Shown here one piece after another: positions 6,706-14,766 of a stretch of 64,000 nucleotides of DNA (positions are counted from its first letter, which is position 1; every line of letters begins with the position of its first letter). A program made the translations under genes and the position numbers. The stretch lies in contig NZ_CP136422.1 of assembly GCF_034355335.1 (NCBI RefSeq), forward strand, positions 3,320,501 to 3,384,500, in the 5' to 3' direction. The notes under the pieces are model-generated. The model ran no database searches. It was not told the DNA's origin and was given only the letters and a program-made list of their open reading frames with translations. The stretch is from Blautia coccoides (GTDB lineage Bacteria > Bacillota > Clostridia > Lachnospirales > Lachnospiraceae).

Positions 6706-8022
6706 TCATAATGCCCTTCGGTAAATCTCTGCAATCTCTTCTTTGGAAAATACCACTGGATTATTTGCCACTCCTGCCGCAGATACTTTCATACAATTTT
6801 CAGCCATCCAGGGAATATCTTTTTCCGTAATACCCAGGCTGGAAAGGGTACAATCCAAATGTATCTTTTTCAACAACGCCCTGATCCTGTCCGCACAATC
6901 CTCTGCGGTAAGACCTCCTAAAATTCTGGCAATCCTGCTGAATTTGCTCCGATTCCCCTTATAGGACATTTCCATGATGGCAGGGGTAAGGGCAGCAAGA
7001 CCCTGTCCATGGACAATATCCTTCAGACCGCTGGCTGGATGCTCCATACCATGCGGCAAGGTGACACCTGCTGTATTGATGACCATTCCACCTATCGTAC
7101 TGGCAATGGTAAGCTTTTCCCATCCATCTTTTTCGGCAGTCCCTTCATAGACTGCCACCAGGTTATCAGCAATCAACTGGATGGCATAAATGCTCAAAGC
7201 ATCTGTAATTGGCTGCGCAATTTTGGAGGTATACGCCTCTATGTTATGGCACAAAGCATCAAACACAACGGATGCCAGCACCTTCTTCGGCATTGTCATC
7301 ATGCACTCCGGATCTATCAAAGATACTTTCGGCACAATAGCGCTGCAGCGCAGGGACTTTTTATCGCCGTTTAACGGATTTGTAAGTACCGCAAACCCAT
7401 TCCCTTCCGAGCCGGTGCCACAGGTGGTACGAATTGCTACTAATGGGAGGGCAGTATCACTTTGCTTCCGATTATAGATATATTCATTGATATCCCCAGT
7501 GTTTGTGCTCAGGAAGGCAATCCCTTTTGCGCAGTCCATAATACTTCCACCGCCGATGGCCACCACTACATCACAGCCATTTGCCTTTGCAAACTCTGCA
7601 CCTTCTTCTACCGTGGTCGTGAGTGGATTTTGTGTTACCTTGTCAAAGAGCACGGCAGAGATTCCCGACCGTTCAAGGCTTTGCTTTACTTTATCATAGA
7701 TACCGGATTTCTTTGCACTGCTTTTGCCAGTGACGATCAGGGCTTTTTCCCCATACGGTTTGGTCAGTTCTCCTGCTTTTTCCACTTTTCCCAAGCCAAA
7801 GACCATATTTACTGGCAGACAGTATGTAAATTCCAGGACCTGGGGTTCTTCTTTAACAACCTCTGCTGAACGCACCACCTCCAAGGCCTGCTCCAAAGAA
7901 ATATCCTCCTGTTTCTCCAGTTCTTCAATGGAAACGTCAATATGTGAAGCAAACTTTTCTTTATATTTGAGCTTACATCCTACGCAAAAGCAAAGACCCA
8001 GGATGCTCCATCCGCCTACCAT
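6706..8022 (-). CDS. Iron-dependent alcohol dehydrogenase with permease tail at its N-terminus
   Basis: Residues from about 65 on form a type III iron alcohol dehydrogenase: GGGSIMD for NAD binding, and metal ligands in VFDALCHNIEAY, LPHGMEH and HGQG. With the linked aminotransferases it may reduce succinic semialdehyde to 4-hydroxybutyrate; this is inference from context. The first 30 residues (MVGGWSILGLCFCVGCKLK...) are not dehydrogenase sequence but look like the last helix and tail of the APC permease encoded directly upstream in the same frame. The ATG at 8022 immediately follows the permease UGA, and no other good start precedes the enzyme domain. It is either a reinitiated product or part of a fused permease-dehydrogenase broken by one stop codon. 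Confidence 0.85.
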   Translation of the reverse strand: MVGGWSILGLCFCVGCKLKYKEKFASHIDVSIEELEKQEDISLEQALEVVRSAEVVKEEPQVLEFTYCLPVNMVFGLGKVEKAGELTKPYGEKALIVTGKSSAKKSGIYDKVKQSLERSGISAVLFDKVTQNPLTTTVEEGAEFAKANGCDVVVAIGGGSIMDCAKGIAFLSTNTGDINEYIYNRKQSDTALPLVAIRTTCGTGSEGNGFAVLTNPLNGDKKSLRCSAIVPKVSLIDPECMMTMPKKVLASVVFDALCHNIEAYTSKIAQPITDALSIYAIQLIADNLVAVYEGTAEKDGWEKLTIASTIGGMVINTAGVTLPHGMEHPASGLKDIVHGQGLAALTPAIMEMSYKGNRSKFSRIARILGGLTAEDCADRIRALLKKIHLDCTLSSLGITEKDIPWMAENCMKVSAAGVANNPVVFSKEEIAEIYRRAL

Positions 8023-9348
8023 TCACCATTCCTGCCAAACCAGTGCACTCCCGGAATTAGGAAGGAGATACATCGCAACCATAAATCCTGACATAAGGAC
8101 AGCAACTATCCCCACAACCTTATAATGCTTCACTTTATAAGGACGTTTCATATCTGGTTCTTTTGAGCGGAGGATCAGAAAAGAGACAGCTACCATACAA
8201 TAGGCCAGACAGCATCCGAAGTTACCCGCATCCACGATCCAGACAAGCATTTTCCGACCTAAAAATGGCGCGGCAACGGACAACAATCCGATGAGAAGCA
8301 GAGCTGTAACTGGTGTTTTATGCTTTTTATGCAGTTTGGTAAACACCCGTGGGATCATATAGGATTCCGCCATGGAATACATGGCACGGCTCCCGCCAAT
8401 GAGGAACGAGTTCCAGCTTGTAATGATTCCACACATACCGCCTACGATCAGTACCTTGGACATTACGCTGCTGTTGAATGCTTTTGCCATGGCATCTGCC
8501 GTTACCAACCCGGATCCTGCCATGGATTCCGATATATCCGCTGTATTCATCACATAACCGACCCCCAGAATGATCAGTGCATAAAAAATCACTGCCAGGA
8601 TAATTGACAGAATGAGGATCTTACCAACTTTCTTCAGCGGCACATTGATTTCCTCCGCCGCCTGTGGGATCACGTCAAACCCAATAAAGAAGAACGGAGT
8701 CACCACTGCCACACTCAGGATGGATTTTAGCATAGTCCCTGCTGAATCTCCTATGAACATCTGGTTCTCCAGGTTTGCCACATCACCGCTAAAAACAGAA
8801 GAAACGATCAGCAGGATGCCAACGCCGCCGATGATGACCGTAAGGATAGTCTGTAAGACTGCCGCCGTTTTTGCCCCCATGACATTGATGAAGGTGATAA
8901 AAACTGCAACCGCAATGGCGAGCGTCACCCAAGAGGCGTAAATGTCAAATCCGGCTACTGTGTACATATATCCTTTTAGAAATCCCGGGAAAATATACTG
9001 GATAATCGTTGGCAGTGCACAAGCCTCAAAACATACCACGCTCACATAGCCTAATATGATCGCCCAGGTACAGATGAAAGAGCCAATGGGTCCCATTGCT
9101 TTATAACTAAAGACATGTTCCCCGCCGCACTGTGGCATGGCAGAGGTCAGTTCAGCATAAGTAAGACCGACGAAAAAGACCATCATGCCGCCCAGCGCAA
9201 AGCCGATGACTGCTCCCAGCACACCGCCGCGCTGGATCCAGTCTCCGGAGGAGACCACCCATCCCCATCCGATCATGGCGCCAAAGGCTATCACCAGAAT
9301 ATCCCAGGCACTGAATACTTTCTCAAACTCTGATTTCTTCTTGTTCAT
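8023..9348 (-). CDS. APC-superfamily amino acid permease, stopped by in-frame UGA before its last helix
   Basis: A 441-residue multi-spanning permease with the family's opening FSAWDILVIAFGAMIGWGW and about eleven helices before the stop. Context suggests uptake of GABA or a related omega-amino acid. The reading frame ends ...LVWQEW then UGA, and the next codon, in the same frame, is the ATG of the iron dehydrogenase ORF, whose first residues complete a normal permease C-terminus. A functional twelfth helix would need read-through or a fused product. The start is about 30 bases after the kinase-like gene, with AGAGAGGAGTGG upstream. Confidence 0.85.
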   Translation of the reverse strand: MNKKKSEFEKVFSAWDILVIAFGAMIGWGWVVSSGDWIQRGGVLGAVIGFALGGMMVFFVGLTYAELTSAMPQCGGEHVFSYKAMGPIGSFICTWAIILGYVSVVCFEACALPTIIQYIFPGFLKGYMYTVAGFDIYASWVTLAIAVAVFITFINVMGAKTAAVLQTILTVIIGGVGILLIVSSVFSGDVANLENQMFIGDSAGTMLKSILSVAVVTPFFFIGFDVIPQAAEEINVPLKKVGKILILSIILAVIFYALIILGVGYVMNTADISESMAGSGLVTADAMAKAFNSSVMSKVLIVGGMCGIITSWNSFLIGGSRAMYSMAESYMIPRVFTKLHKKHKTPVTALLLIGLLSVAAPFLGRKMLVWIVDAGNFGCCLAYCMVAVSFLILRSKEPDMKRPYKVKHYKVVGIVAVLMSGFMVAMYLLPNSGSALVWQEW

Positions 9349-9381
9349 ACTACCACTCCTCTCTCTTGTGCATCCCTTGGG

Positions 9382-9978
9382 CTATTCGTCCTGAAACCTT
9401 AAATCTACCATCTGGAGCATATACCGGGCTGTGATCTCCCATCCAAGCACGCTGCTGTCGATCATCATGTGCCGGCCTTTCCGGTCTCCCCGGTAGGAGC
9501 CTGTCATGTATTTATATCTGGCATGGAGCATCTCGTCATGGTACCTTACCAGCTCGGCAGCCTGTTTTCTGCTGACCGCTTCCCGTTCCATCACAGACTG
9601 TACCCTTACCTCCTCCGGCGCATAGACAAAAAAGTTCAGGCAGTCCTTACGCTCCCTTAAAATATAATTACTGCACCTTCCTATCAGGACACAGGATGTC
9701 TTCTCTGCAAGTTTTTTGATCACCTCAAACTGGTTATAGATCACCCGGTTCGTAAGATTTGCATAACGGGGACCATACTGGGTTTCAAAGCTGTATAACA
9801 CATTGTTCCCCGTATCTGCCTTTTGGACTAATTCCCTGTCAACGCCGATCTGTTCCACTACCTGGTCCACCAGATCCCGGTCATAATATTTAATGTCCAG
9901 CGCCTCTGCGATCCGCTTTCCTATCTCCGGACCGCCCGCTCCGTATTCGCAGCCTATTGTAATCACCATATGTCTCAT
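9382..9978 (-). CDS. Cytidylate-kinase-like family protein
   Basis: A 198-residue P-loop protein that opens VITIGCEYGAGGPEIGKRIA, the form of Walker A found in the cytidylate-kinase-like (PF13189) group. It continues with YYDRDLVDQV and an IGRCSNYIL segment. True Cmk makes CDP from CMP; this group is usually uncharacterised and often sits in catabolic or transport clusters, where a regulatory kinase role is possible. The start is set by AGAGGGGAAAGCTT. It lies between an aminotransferase and the permease, so it belongs to the operon, though its substrate is unknown. Confidence 0.75.
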   Translation of the reverse strand: MRHMVITIGCEYGAGGPEIGKRIAEALDIKYYDRDLVDQVVEQIGVDRELVQKADTGNNVLYSFETQYGPRYANLTNRVIYNQFEVIKKLAEKTSCVLIGRCSNYILRERKDCLNFFVYAPEEVRVQSVMEREAVSRKQAAELVRYHDEMLHARYKYMTGSYRGDRKGRHMMIDSSVLGWEITARYMLQMVDLRFQDE

Positions 9979-9998
9979 AAGCTTTCCCCTCTTTTCTC

Positions 9999-11213
9999 TT
10001 ATGCCAGTGCTTCTACCGACTGTCTGATGATCTCACATGCCTTGTCGCAGTCCGCCTCTGTGATGATCAGCGGCGGCACCATGCGGATAATATGTGCCCC
10101 AATAGCTGTAATCAGCAGATGCCTGTGGAGGCATTCATGTTTTACATCTACTCCCGAAACACTATCATCAAATTCCGCGCCTACCAGTAATCCCTGTCCC
10201 CGAACTTCTTTCACATGGGGAAGCTCTTTCAGCCTATCCATAAAATAGGCCCCTATTTTTTCTGCGTTTTCCGCCAGGTTACGTTCTAAAAGCTCGTTGA
10301 CTTCAGAAAGCGCTGCTGCACAGCATACCGGATTCCCACCAAAAGTCGTTCCATGAGAACCTGCATCAAATGCCTTTGCCACCTGAGCAGATGCACAGAT
10401 CGCACCGATAGGCATGCCGCCTCCCAGAGCTTTCGCCATGGACACAATATCCGGCTTGATGCCATAATGCATATATGACATGATTTTTCCGGTCCTGCAC
10501 CATCCCGTCTGTACCTCATCCAGAAGCAGCAGCAGCCCTTTCTCATCACAGAATTCACGCAGCCCCTTCATAAATTCCATTGTTGCAGGGTGTACGCCGC
10601 CCTCCCCCTGAACGGGTTCTATCATAATAGCGATTGTATTTTCCGTACAGGCTTCTTTGAATGCCTGGAGGTCATTATACGGTACATAGGTGAATCCCTC
10701 CGTCATGGGGCCAAACCCGAGCTGGCATCCGTTGTCCGGCTGGCCGGTGGCAGACATGGAACCAAAAGTCCTTCCATGGAATCCCATAGATGCCGATACG
10801 ATGTGATACCGATTGGGTCCATATGTCTCCACTCCATATTTCCTAGCCATTTTGATCATCGCCTCATTTGCCTCTGTACCGGAATTCTGGAAAAAAATCT
10901 TATCCATTCCAATCGTGGTGCAGACTTTTTCTGCTAAAAGCGCCTGTGGGATCGTATAAGGGTAATTGAAGGTATGCATGATATCACCTGCCTGCTCCCT
11001 GACTGCATCCACTACTTTTTCATTACAGTTTCCGGCCGAGTTTACTGCGATGCCTGCATAAAAATCCAGATACGGCGTTCCCTCTTCGTCATAGATATAC
11101 TGGTTTTTTGCCGTCTCTGCCAGAAAATCGAACCGCTCATAGGTATCAATCATATACGTTTCAACCTTGTCTTTGATATCCTGTACCGTTAATCCCGTAT
11201 CTTTTAATTTCAT
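9999..11213 (-). CDS. Class III aminotransferase (acetylornithine/GABA type)
   Basis: A PLP enzyme of about 404 residues, with the PLP-binding NSGTEANEAMIKMARK, FHGRTFG, LLDEVQTGWCRTG and the Schiff-base lysine in SMAKALGGGMPIGA. Length and motifs are close to ArgD, but it lies among omega-amino-acid genes, so GABA, ornithine or beta-alanine are candidate donors. The ATG at 11213 is preferred because GGAGG lies seven bases before it; the ATG five codons upstream is part of that ribosome site. It follows a second, longer class III aminotransferase by about 95 bases; the two are paralogues rather than a recent duplication. Confidence 0.88.
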   Translation of the reverse strand: MKLKDTGLTVQDIKDKVETYMIDTYERFDFLAETAKNQYIYDEEGTPYLDFYAGIAVNSAGNCNEKVVDAVREQAGDIMHTFNYPYTIPQALLAEKVCTTIGMDKIFFQNSGTEANEAMIKMARKYGVETYGPNRYHIVSASMGFHGRTFGSMSATGQPDNGCQLGFGPMTEGFTYVPYNDLQAFKEACTENTIAIMIEPVQGEGGVHPATMEFMKGLREFCDEKGLLLLLDEVQTGWCRTGKIMSYMHYGIKPDIVSMAKALGGGMPIGAICASAQVAKAFDAGSHGTTFGGNPVCCAAALSEVNELLERNLAENAEKIGAYFMDRLKELPHVKEVRGQGLLVGAEFDDSVSGVDVKHECLHRHLLITAIGAHIIRMVPPLIITEADCDKACEIIRQSVEALA

Positions 11214-11307
11214 TTTCTCATCCTCCATAATTTTTCGTGGAAAATAAAAAAGCGGCTGGATGCATGGAATGGCACCCTTGCCGCATATTCATTCTCTTTT
11301 CCTGTTA

Positions 11308-12663
11308 TTACAAATTTTCCTTTATACTGTCTTCAAAAATCCCCAGTCCGGCTTCCATCTGCTCGTCTGTCATACACAGCGGAGCAAGGAAACGTACCAC
11401 ATTTCCAGCGGAACCCGCATTTTCCAAAAGAAGCCCTTTTTGCAGAGCGGACTGTACAAGTCTGTTTACGAATGCGGGAGCAGGTTCCTTACTCTTTCTG
11501 TCTTTGACAAATTCTACGCCGATCATGGCTCCCAGTCCGCGGACATCCCCAATCACCGGATACTTGTCTTTCATCTTTTCAAATGCATCCACGACACGCT
11601 TCCCAATACGAACTGCTTTCTCACAGTAATCATCCCGCTTCATAACCTCCATAGTCGTGATCGCAGCGGCACATGCAAGTGGATTTCCGCAATATGTACC
11701 CCCAATCGTTCCCGGCAGCGCGGCATCCATGACCTCTTCCCTTGCAGTGACTGCACTGATGGGGATACCTGCACCCATTGACTTTGCCGTTGCTATGATA
11801 TCCGGCGGTGCGCCTGCCTCCTTCCAGTAATCGGAGGCAAAATATCTCCCAGTCCTGCAGTTCCCGCACTGTACTTCATCCGCGATCAGCAGAATCCCAT
11901 TCTTATCACAGATATTACGTAGCTGCTTAACAAATTCCAAGGGTGCCGGCACAAAACCACCTTCTCCTTGGATTGGCTCAATGATGACTGCCGCCATATC
12001 GCTGGCAGGAGCTGCTTCATCAAATAATGCCAGTAGCTTCTCTGTATAGTATTGGACAGCCTCCTCCTTCCCAAAACCCTTTGGGGCACGGTAGAGATAT
12101 GGGAATTCAGCCCGGTATATCCCGGAAGGAAATGGACCCATGCCAAACGCATAGGACTTTTTCGCGGTCAAAGCCATAGTCAGATTTGTCCTTCCATGAA
12201 AGGCCCCTGAAAAACTAATGATGTCCTTTCTGCCGGTATAAGCCTTGGCAATCTTCACTGCATTTTCATTTGCCTCAGCTCCCGAATTTGCAAAGTATGT
12301 CTTCATCCTGTCTCCCTTACAGGGAGCAGTCTCATTGAACATCTCCGCCAGTTTCACATACCCCTCATGCACATACACATTGAAGATCCCATGGAAGTAT
12401 TTCTCAGCCTGCTGTTTCACGGATTCTACCACCTCCGGCTGGGAGTATCCAATATTCAGAACCCCTACACCTCCAATCCAGTCCAGAAAACGGTTGCCGT
12501 CCGCATCTTCCAGCATAGCGCCCTCACCTTTTGCCATGCAGATAGGGTAGGCCGTTCCACACAAAGCTTTTGGAACGGCTTCATTCCTTCTTTTTAAGAG
12601 TTCCTTTGCCTTCGGGCCAGGTACAGAACCTGTAACAATCTGCGGTGTTGCCTTTCCTAACAT
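11308..12663 (-). CDS. gabT: 4-aminobutyrate aminotransferase-like enzyme
   Basis: A 451-residue class III aminotransferase of GabT length. PLP-site motifs are NSGAEANENAVKIAKAY, FHGRTNLTMALT, IADEVQCGNCRTGR and the lysine in TAKSMGAGIPISAV. The predicted reaction is GABA + 2-oxoglutarate to succinic semialdehyde + glutamate, with the downstream iron dehydrogenase as possible acceptor of the aldehyde. The start at 12663 is set by AAGGAGGCGCAGAT; a longer frame runs up through the attenuator-like hairpin and is not used. First gene of the operon, with promoter-like elements at 12770-12798. Confidence 0.85.
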   Translation of the reverse strand: MLGKATPQIVTGSVPGPKAKELLKRRNEAVPKALCGTAYPICMAKGEGAMLEDADGNRFLDWIGGVGVLNIGYSQPEVVESVKQQAEKYFHGIFNVYVHEGYVKLAEMFNETAPCKGDRMKTYFANSGAEANENAVKIAKAYTGRKDIISFSGAFHGRTNLTMALTAKKSYAFGMGPFPSGIYRAEFPYLYRAPKGFGKEEAVQYYTEKLLALFDEAAPASDMAAVIIEPIQGEGGFVPAPLEFVKQLRNICDKNGILLIADEVQCGNCRTGRYFASDYWKEAGAPPDIIATAKSMGAGIPISAVTAREEVMDAALPGTIGGTYCGNPLACAAAITTMEVMKRDDYCEKAVRIGKRVVDAFEKMKDKYPVIGDVRGLGAMIGVEFVKDRKSKEPAPAFVNRLVQSALQKGLLLENAGSAGNVVRFLAPLCMTDEQMEAGLGIFEDSIKENL

Positions 12664-12725
12664 ATCTGCGCCTCCTTTACCTTGAGTCCCTTTCAAAATC
12701 TTATGAACGGATGACCTGTATAACG

Positions 12726-12753
12726 AAAAAGCGCTGAACAATAAATGTTCAGC
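12726..12753 (-). terminator. Hairpin with U tract upstream of gabT
   Basis: A perfect 8-bp inverted repeat GCTGAACA/TGTTCAGC with a five-base loop, followed on the minus strand by GCTTTTT. It can end the pucR transcript or act as a leader attenuator for gabT, since the candidate gabT promoter lies upstream of it. Confidence 0.65.
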
Positions 12754-12769
12754 ACCTTTGCTGTCTCTT

Positions 12770-12798
12770 ACTATAGCATTTTTAAATTTTTCTGACTA
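12770..12798 (-). promoter_or_regulatory. gabT: Candidate gabT operon promoter
   Basis: The minus strand reads TAGTCA, 17 bases, TATAGT. The -35 is weak, as expected of an activator-dependent promoter. It fits a PucR-type activator encoded next door. Confidence 0.4.
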
Positions 12799-12808
12799 TA
12801 GTAATCAT

Positions 12809-12825
12809 GCACAAATATATTGTGC
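12809..12825. promoter_or_regulatory. Palindromic candidate operator upstream of gabT promoter
   Basis: GCACAA-ATATA-TTGTGC: a perfect 6-bp inverted repeat ending 11 bases upstream of the candidate -35, just after the pucR stop codon. Position and symmetry suit an activator dimer, possibly the adjacent PucR protein. Confidence 0.5.
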
Positions 12826-12829
12826 GCAG

Positions 12830-14029
12830 TTACAATTCCAAAATTTTCTTGATCTGAAATGCAAGATACAGTTCACTGCGGTCTGCCGCACGGTTAAGAT
12901 CTCTGCCCGTGATCTCCGCAATCCTTTTCAAATGATAGGCTGCTGTATTACGGTGTAAATAACATCCGGATGCAGCCTCCTGTACATTTCCATTGGCCTC
13001 CAGATAATTCTCCAGCAGTTTCATATACACAGTTTCCGTCTCTGCATCTATGCGCTCCAACTCCCCCAATACCTGTTCTTTATAATATTTTAATTTTCCC
13101 CTGTCCTGGATTCCCAAAAGTATCCTCCAGATACCGCTTTCCTCTTCAAAGGTGAATCTCCTGTTTTCCTTAAGCCCCAGACGGCATAGTAGAGAGGTGA
13201 TGCGGTATTTTTCTGACAGGTTTGTGATCTGTGTATCGGAACCACTGACAGAAACATAGACCTGCAACGGTTCTCCATCCATACAGCAAAGTTTCCACAG
13301 CATTTCAACCACATGCTGCATCTCCGGATCATTCAGCCCAAATATGACGACCGTTGCATATGGAGGATTTTGAAAGGCAGTAAACCTGTATGCACTACCA
13401 TGTAAAACTTTCTGGCAGTTCTGATAGAACCCGGAATAAAACCGGAGGCTTCCGCCGTCACTTCCCATCCCATCTTCCGGAACAGTCCAGTCCTCTTCCA
13501 AGAAACTATAACACTGTATCAGTCGCACAGGCATTTCTTCCGTAATCCCCTCCTGCCGTAGGATTTCATGACACTGTCTGGCCTCGTCCGGGTAAAAGAT
13601 AGCTCTTTGCACGGCACTATACAGATTGGCATATTCTTTTTCCGACTTATAGATCAGATTACACAACTCTCTGTTGAAGTCTACCAGATGCACCTCCCAG
13701 GGGAGTATAAATACGGGAAAGTCATGCTTTGTGCTAAATTTTAATACACTTTCAGGCACTGCCGGAATATACTTTCCCACATTGATGACCAGACCGCTGG
13801 CATCCGCCTTCCAAACCCTCTTTGTAAACTCCAGCAACTGTGCCTCGTCCGGCTCCTTAATCCCTGTGGTGACAACTAGTTCCCGGCCTTTTAAAAATTC
13901 TATGTAATCAATCTCCTCTACGACATGCACCCAGTCAACCAGCCTGTACAGGCCACGCTCCCCTGCCAGCAGCGCCATGTGATAGCTCTGCATTGCTGTT
14001 TCATATATTTTTTCCATTACTGCTGCCAT
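12830..14029 (-). CDS. PucR-family transcriptional regulator
   Basis: A 399-residue regulator. The N-terminus (about 10-125) is the PucR/PurC sensor domain (GLYRLVDWVHVVEEIDYIEFLKGRE is split here only for orientation: GRELVVTTGIK is the clearest motif). The C-terminus is the HTH_30 type with YLHRNTAAYHLKRIAEITG. Proteins of this family activate nitrogen-compound catabolic genes in response to a substrate or semialdehyde. It is on the same strand and directly upstream of the aminotransferase operon, so local control of that operon is likely. A U-tract hairpin follows its stop. Confidence 0.85.
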   Translation of the reverse strand: MAAVMEKIYETAMQSYHMALLAGERGLYRLVDWVHVVEEIDYIEFLKGRELVVTTGIKEPDEAQLLEFTKRVWKADASGLVINVGKYIPAVPESVLKFSTKHDFPVFILPWEVHLVDFNRELCNLIYKSEKEYANLYSAVQRAIFYPDEARQCHEILRQEGITEEMPVRLIQCYSFLEEDWTVPEDGMGSDGGSLRFYSGFYQNCQKVLHGSAYRFTAFQNPPYATVVIFGLNDPEMQHVVEMLWKLCCMDGEPLQVYVSVSGSDTQITNLSEKYRITSLLCRLGLKENRRFTFEEESGIWRILLGIQDRGKLKYYKEQVLGELERIDAETETVYMKLLENYLEANGNVQEAASGCYLHRNTAAYHLKRIAEITGRDLNRAADRSELYLAFQIKKILEL

Positions 14030-14189
14030 GTTTTACTCCCTTTCTATAATAACGTAATACTAACAGGAGAAAAAAGCTCGAATACCCCTTGCTCATTTTT
14101 CAAAAATACCCTTTTCCACATTTTCAGGTGCATTCATTCCCAGTTTACATCAGTAAAGTATATGTTTTCCAGTATCCTACACCCTATCC

Positions 14190-14228
14190 AAAAGTAAAAG
14201 AGCAACAGGATTTCCGCCCCATTGCTCT
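14190..14228 (-). terminator. Intrinsic terminator between small ORF and pucR
   Basis: The minus strand has AGAGCAA/TTGCTCT with a 16-base loop, followed by TTTACTTTT. It would stop minus-strand transcripts before the pucR leader. The rest of 14030-14340 shows no gene. Confidence 0.45.
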
Positions 14229-14343
14229 AAAAAAGTATAACACCAGTAATGGAAGATAGCAATCGATTTTATCAGTACATTGGTTATTGCCCATCAGTAT
14301 CTTCCTGTTTATAATTTTCCTCCATTGATAATAAAATAAAAAT

Positions 14344-14487
14344 TTATGATTTCTTCATCCATTTGAATTGACACATGTCCTTTTTAAAAGTAATAATTGA
14401 GGCTTCTGTATCAATCATACGTTCAATCTTATTACCAAAATCAAATTTACAACGTTCTTTAAGATATTCACTGGGAAAATCGATCAT
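14344..14487 (-). CDS. Small hypothetical ORF (47 aa) in a long intergenic stretch
   Basis: ATG at 14487 after AGAAGGTACTG opens a 47-codon frame (MIDFPSEYLKERCKF...ending QFKWMKKS). The composition is protein-like, with charged and aromatic residues well spread, but no family is recognised. It may be a real small protein or the end of a decayed gene. The surrounding 14030-14766 is AT-rich, and otherwise I see only the two terminator hairpins. Confidence 0.3.
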   Translation of the reverse strand: MIDFPSEYLKERCKFDFGNKIERMIDTEASIITFKKDMCQFKWMKKS

Positions 14488-14668
14488 CAGTACCTTCTAT
14501 TTTAGATTTATCATTTCACTCTATCAATTTTCCACATTAGACTTATGCAGCAAGCCCCATCCCCGTATGGTGCATCTGAACTGAACAGACATCTCTTGGG
14601 CAGCTCAGCCAACGCCATTTTTGTGGCTATTGAGGCAAAAGCAGCCGATAAATCCAAGTTTTCACACT

Positions 14669-14713
14669 AAAACCTCCAAACTGAATGATCTCTTACATCA
14701 GTTTGGAGGTTTT
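14669..14713 (-). terminator. Terminator after the LRR wall protein
   Basis: A 16-bp perfect stem (AAAACCTCCAAACTGA with its complement) and a 13-base loop, 54 bases after the stop of the wall-protein gene. It has T-rich flanks on both strands and may work in both directions. Confidence 0.65.
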
Positions 14714-14766
14714 ATGCTTTTTAAGATTCTCCCCGGATATATTCCAGAGCTATGCCCTCTTTTTGT

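Noticed and set aside
8000..8025. Selenocysteine insertion at the permease UGA
   Set aside because: The hairpin after the UGA is only 5 bp with a GAG loop and lacks SECIS features, and no Sec role is expected between permease helices.
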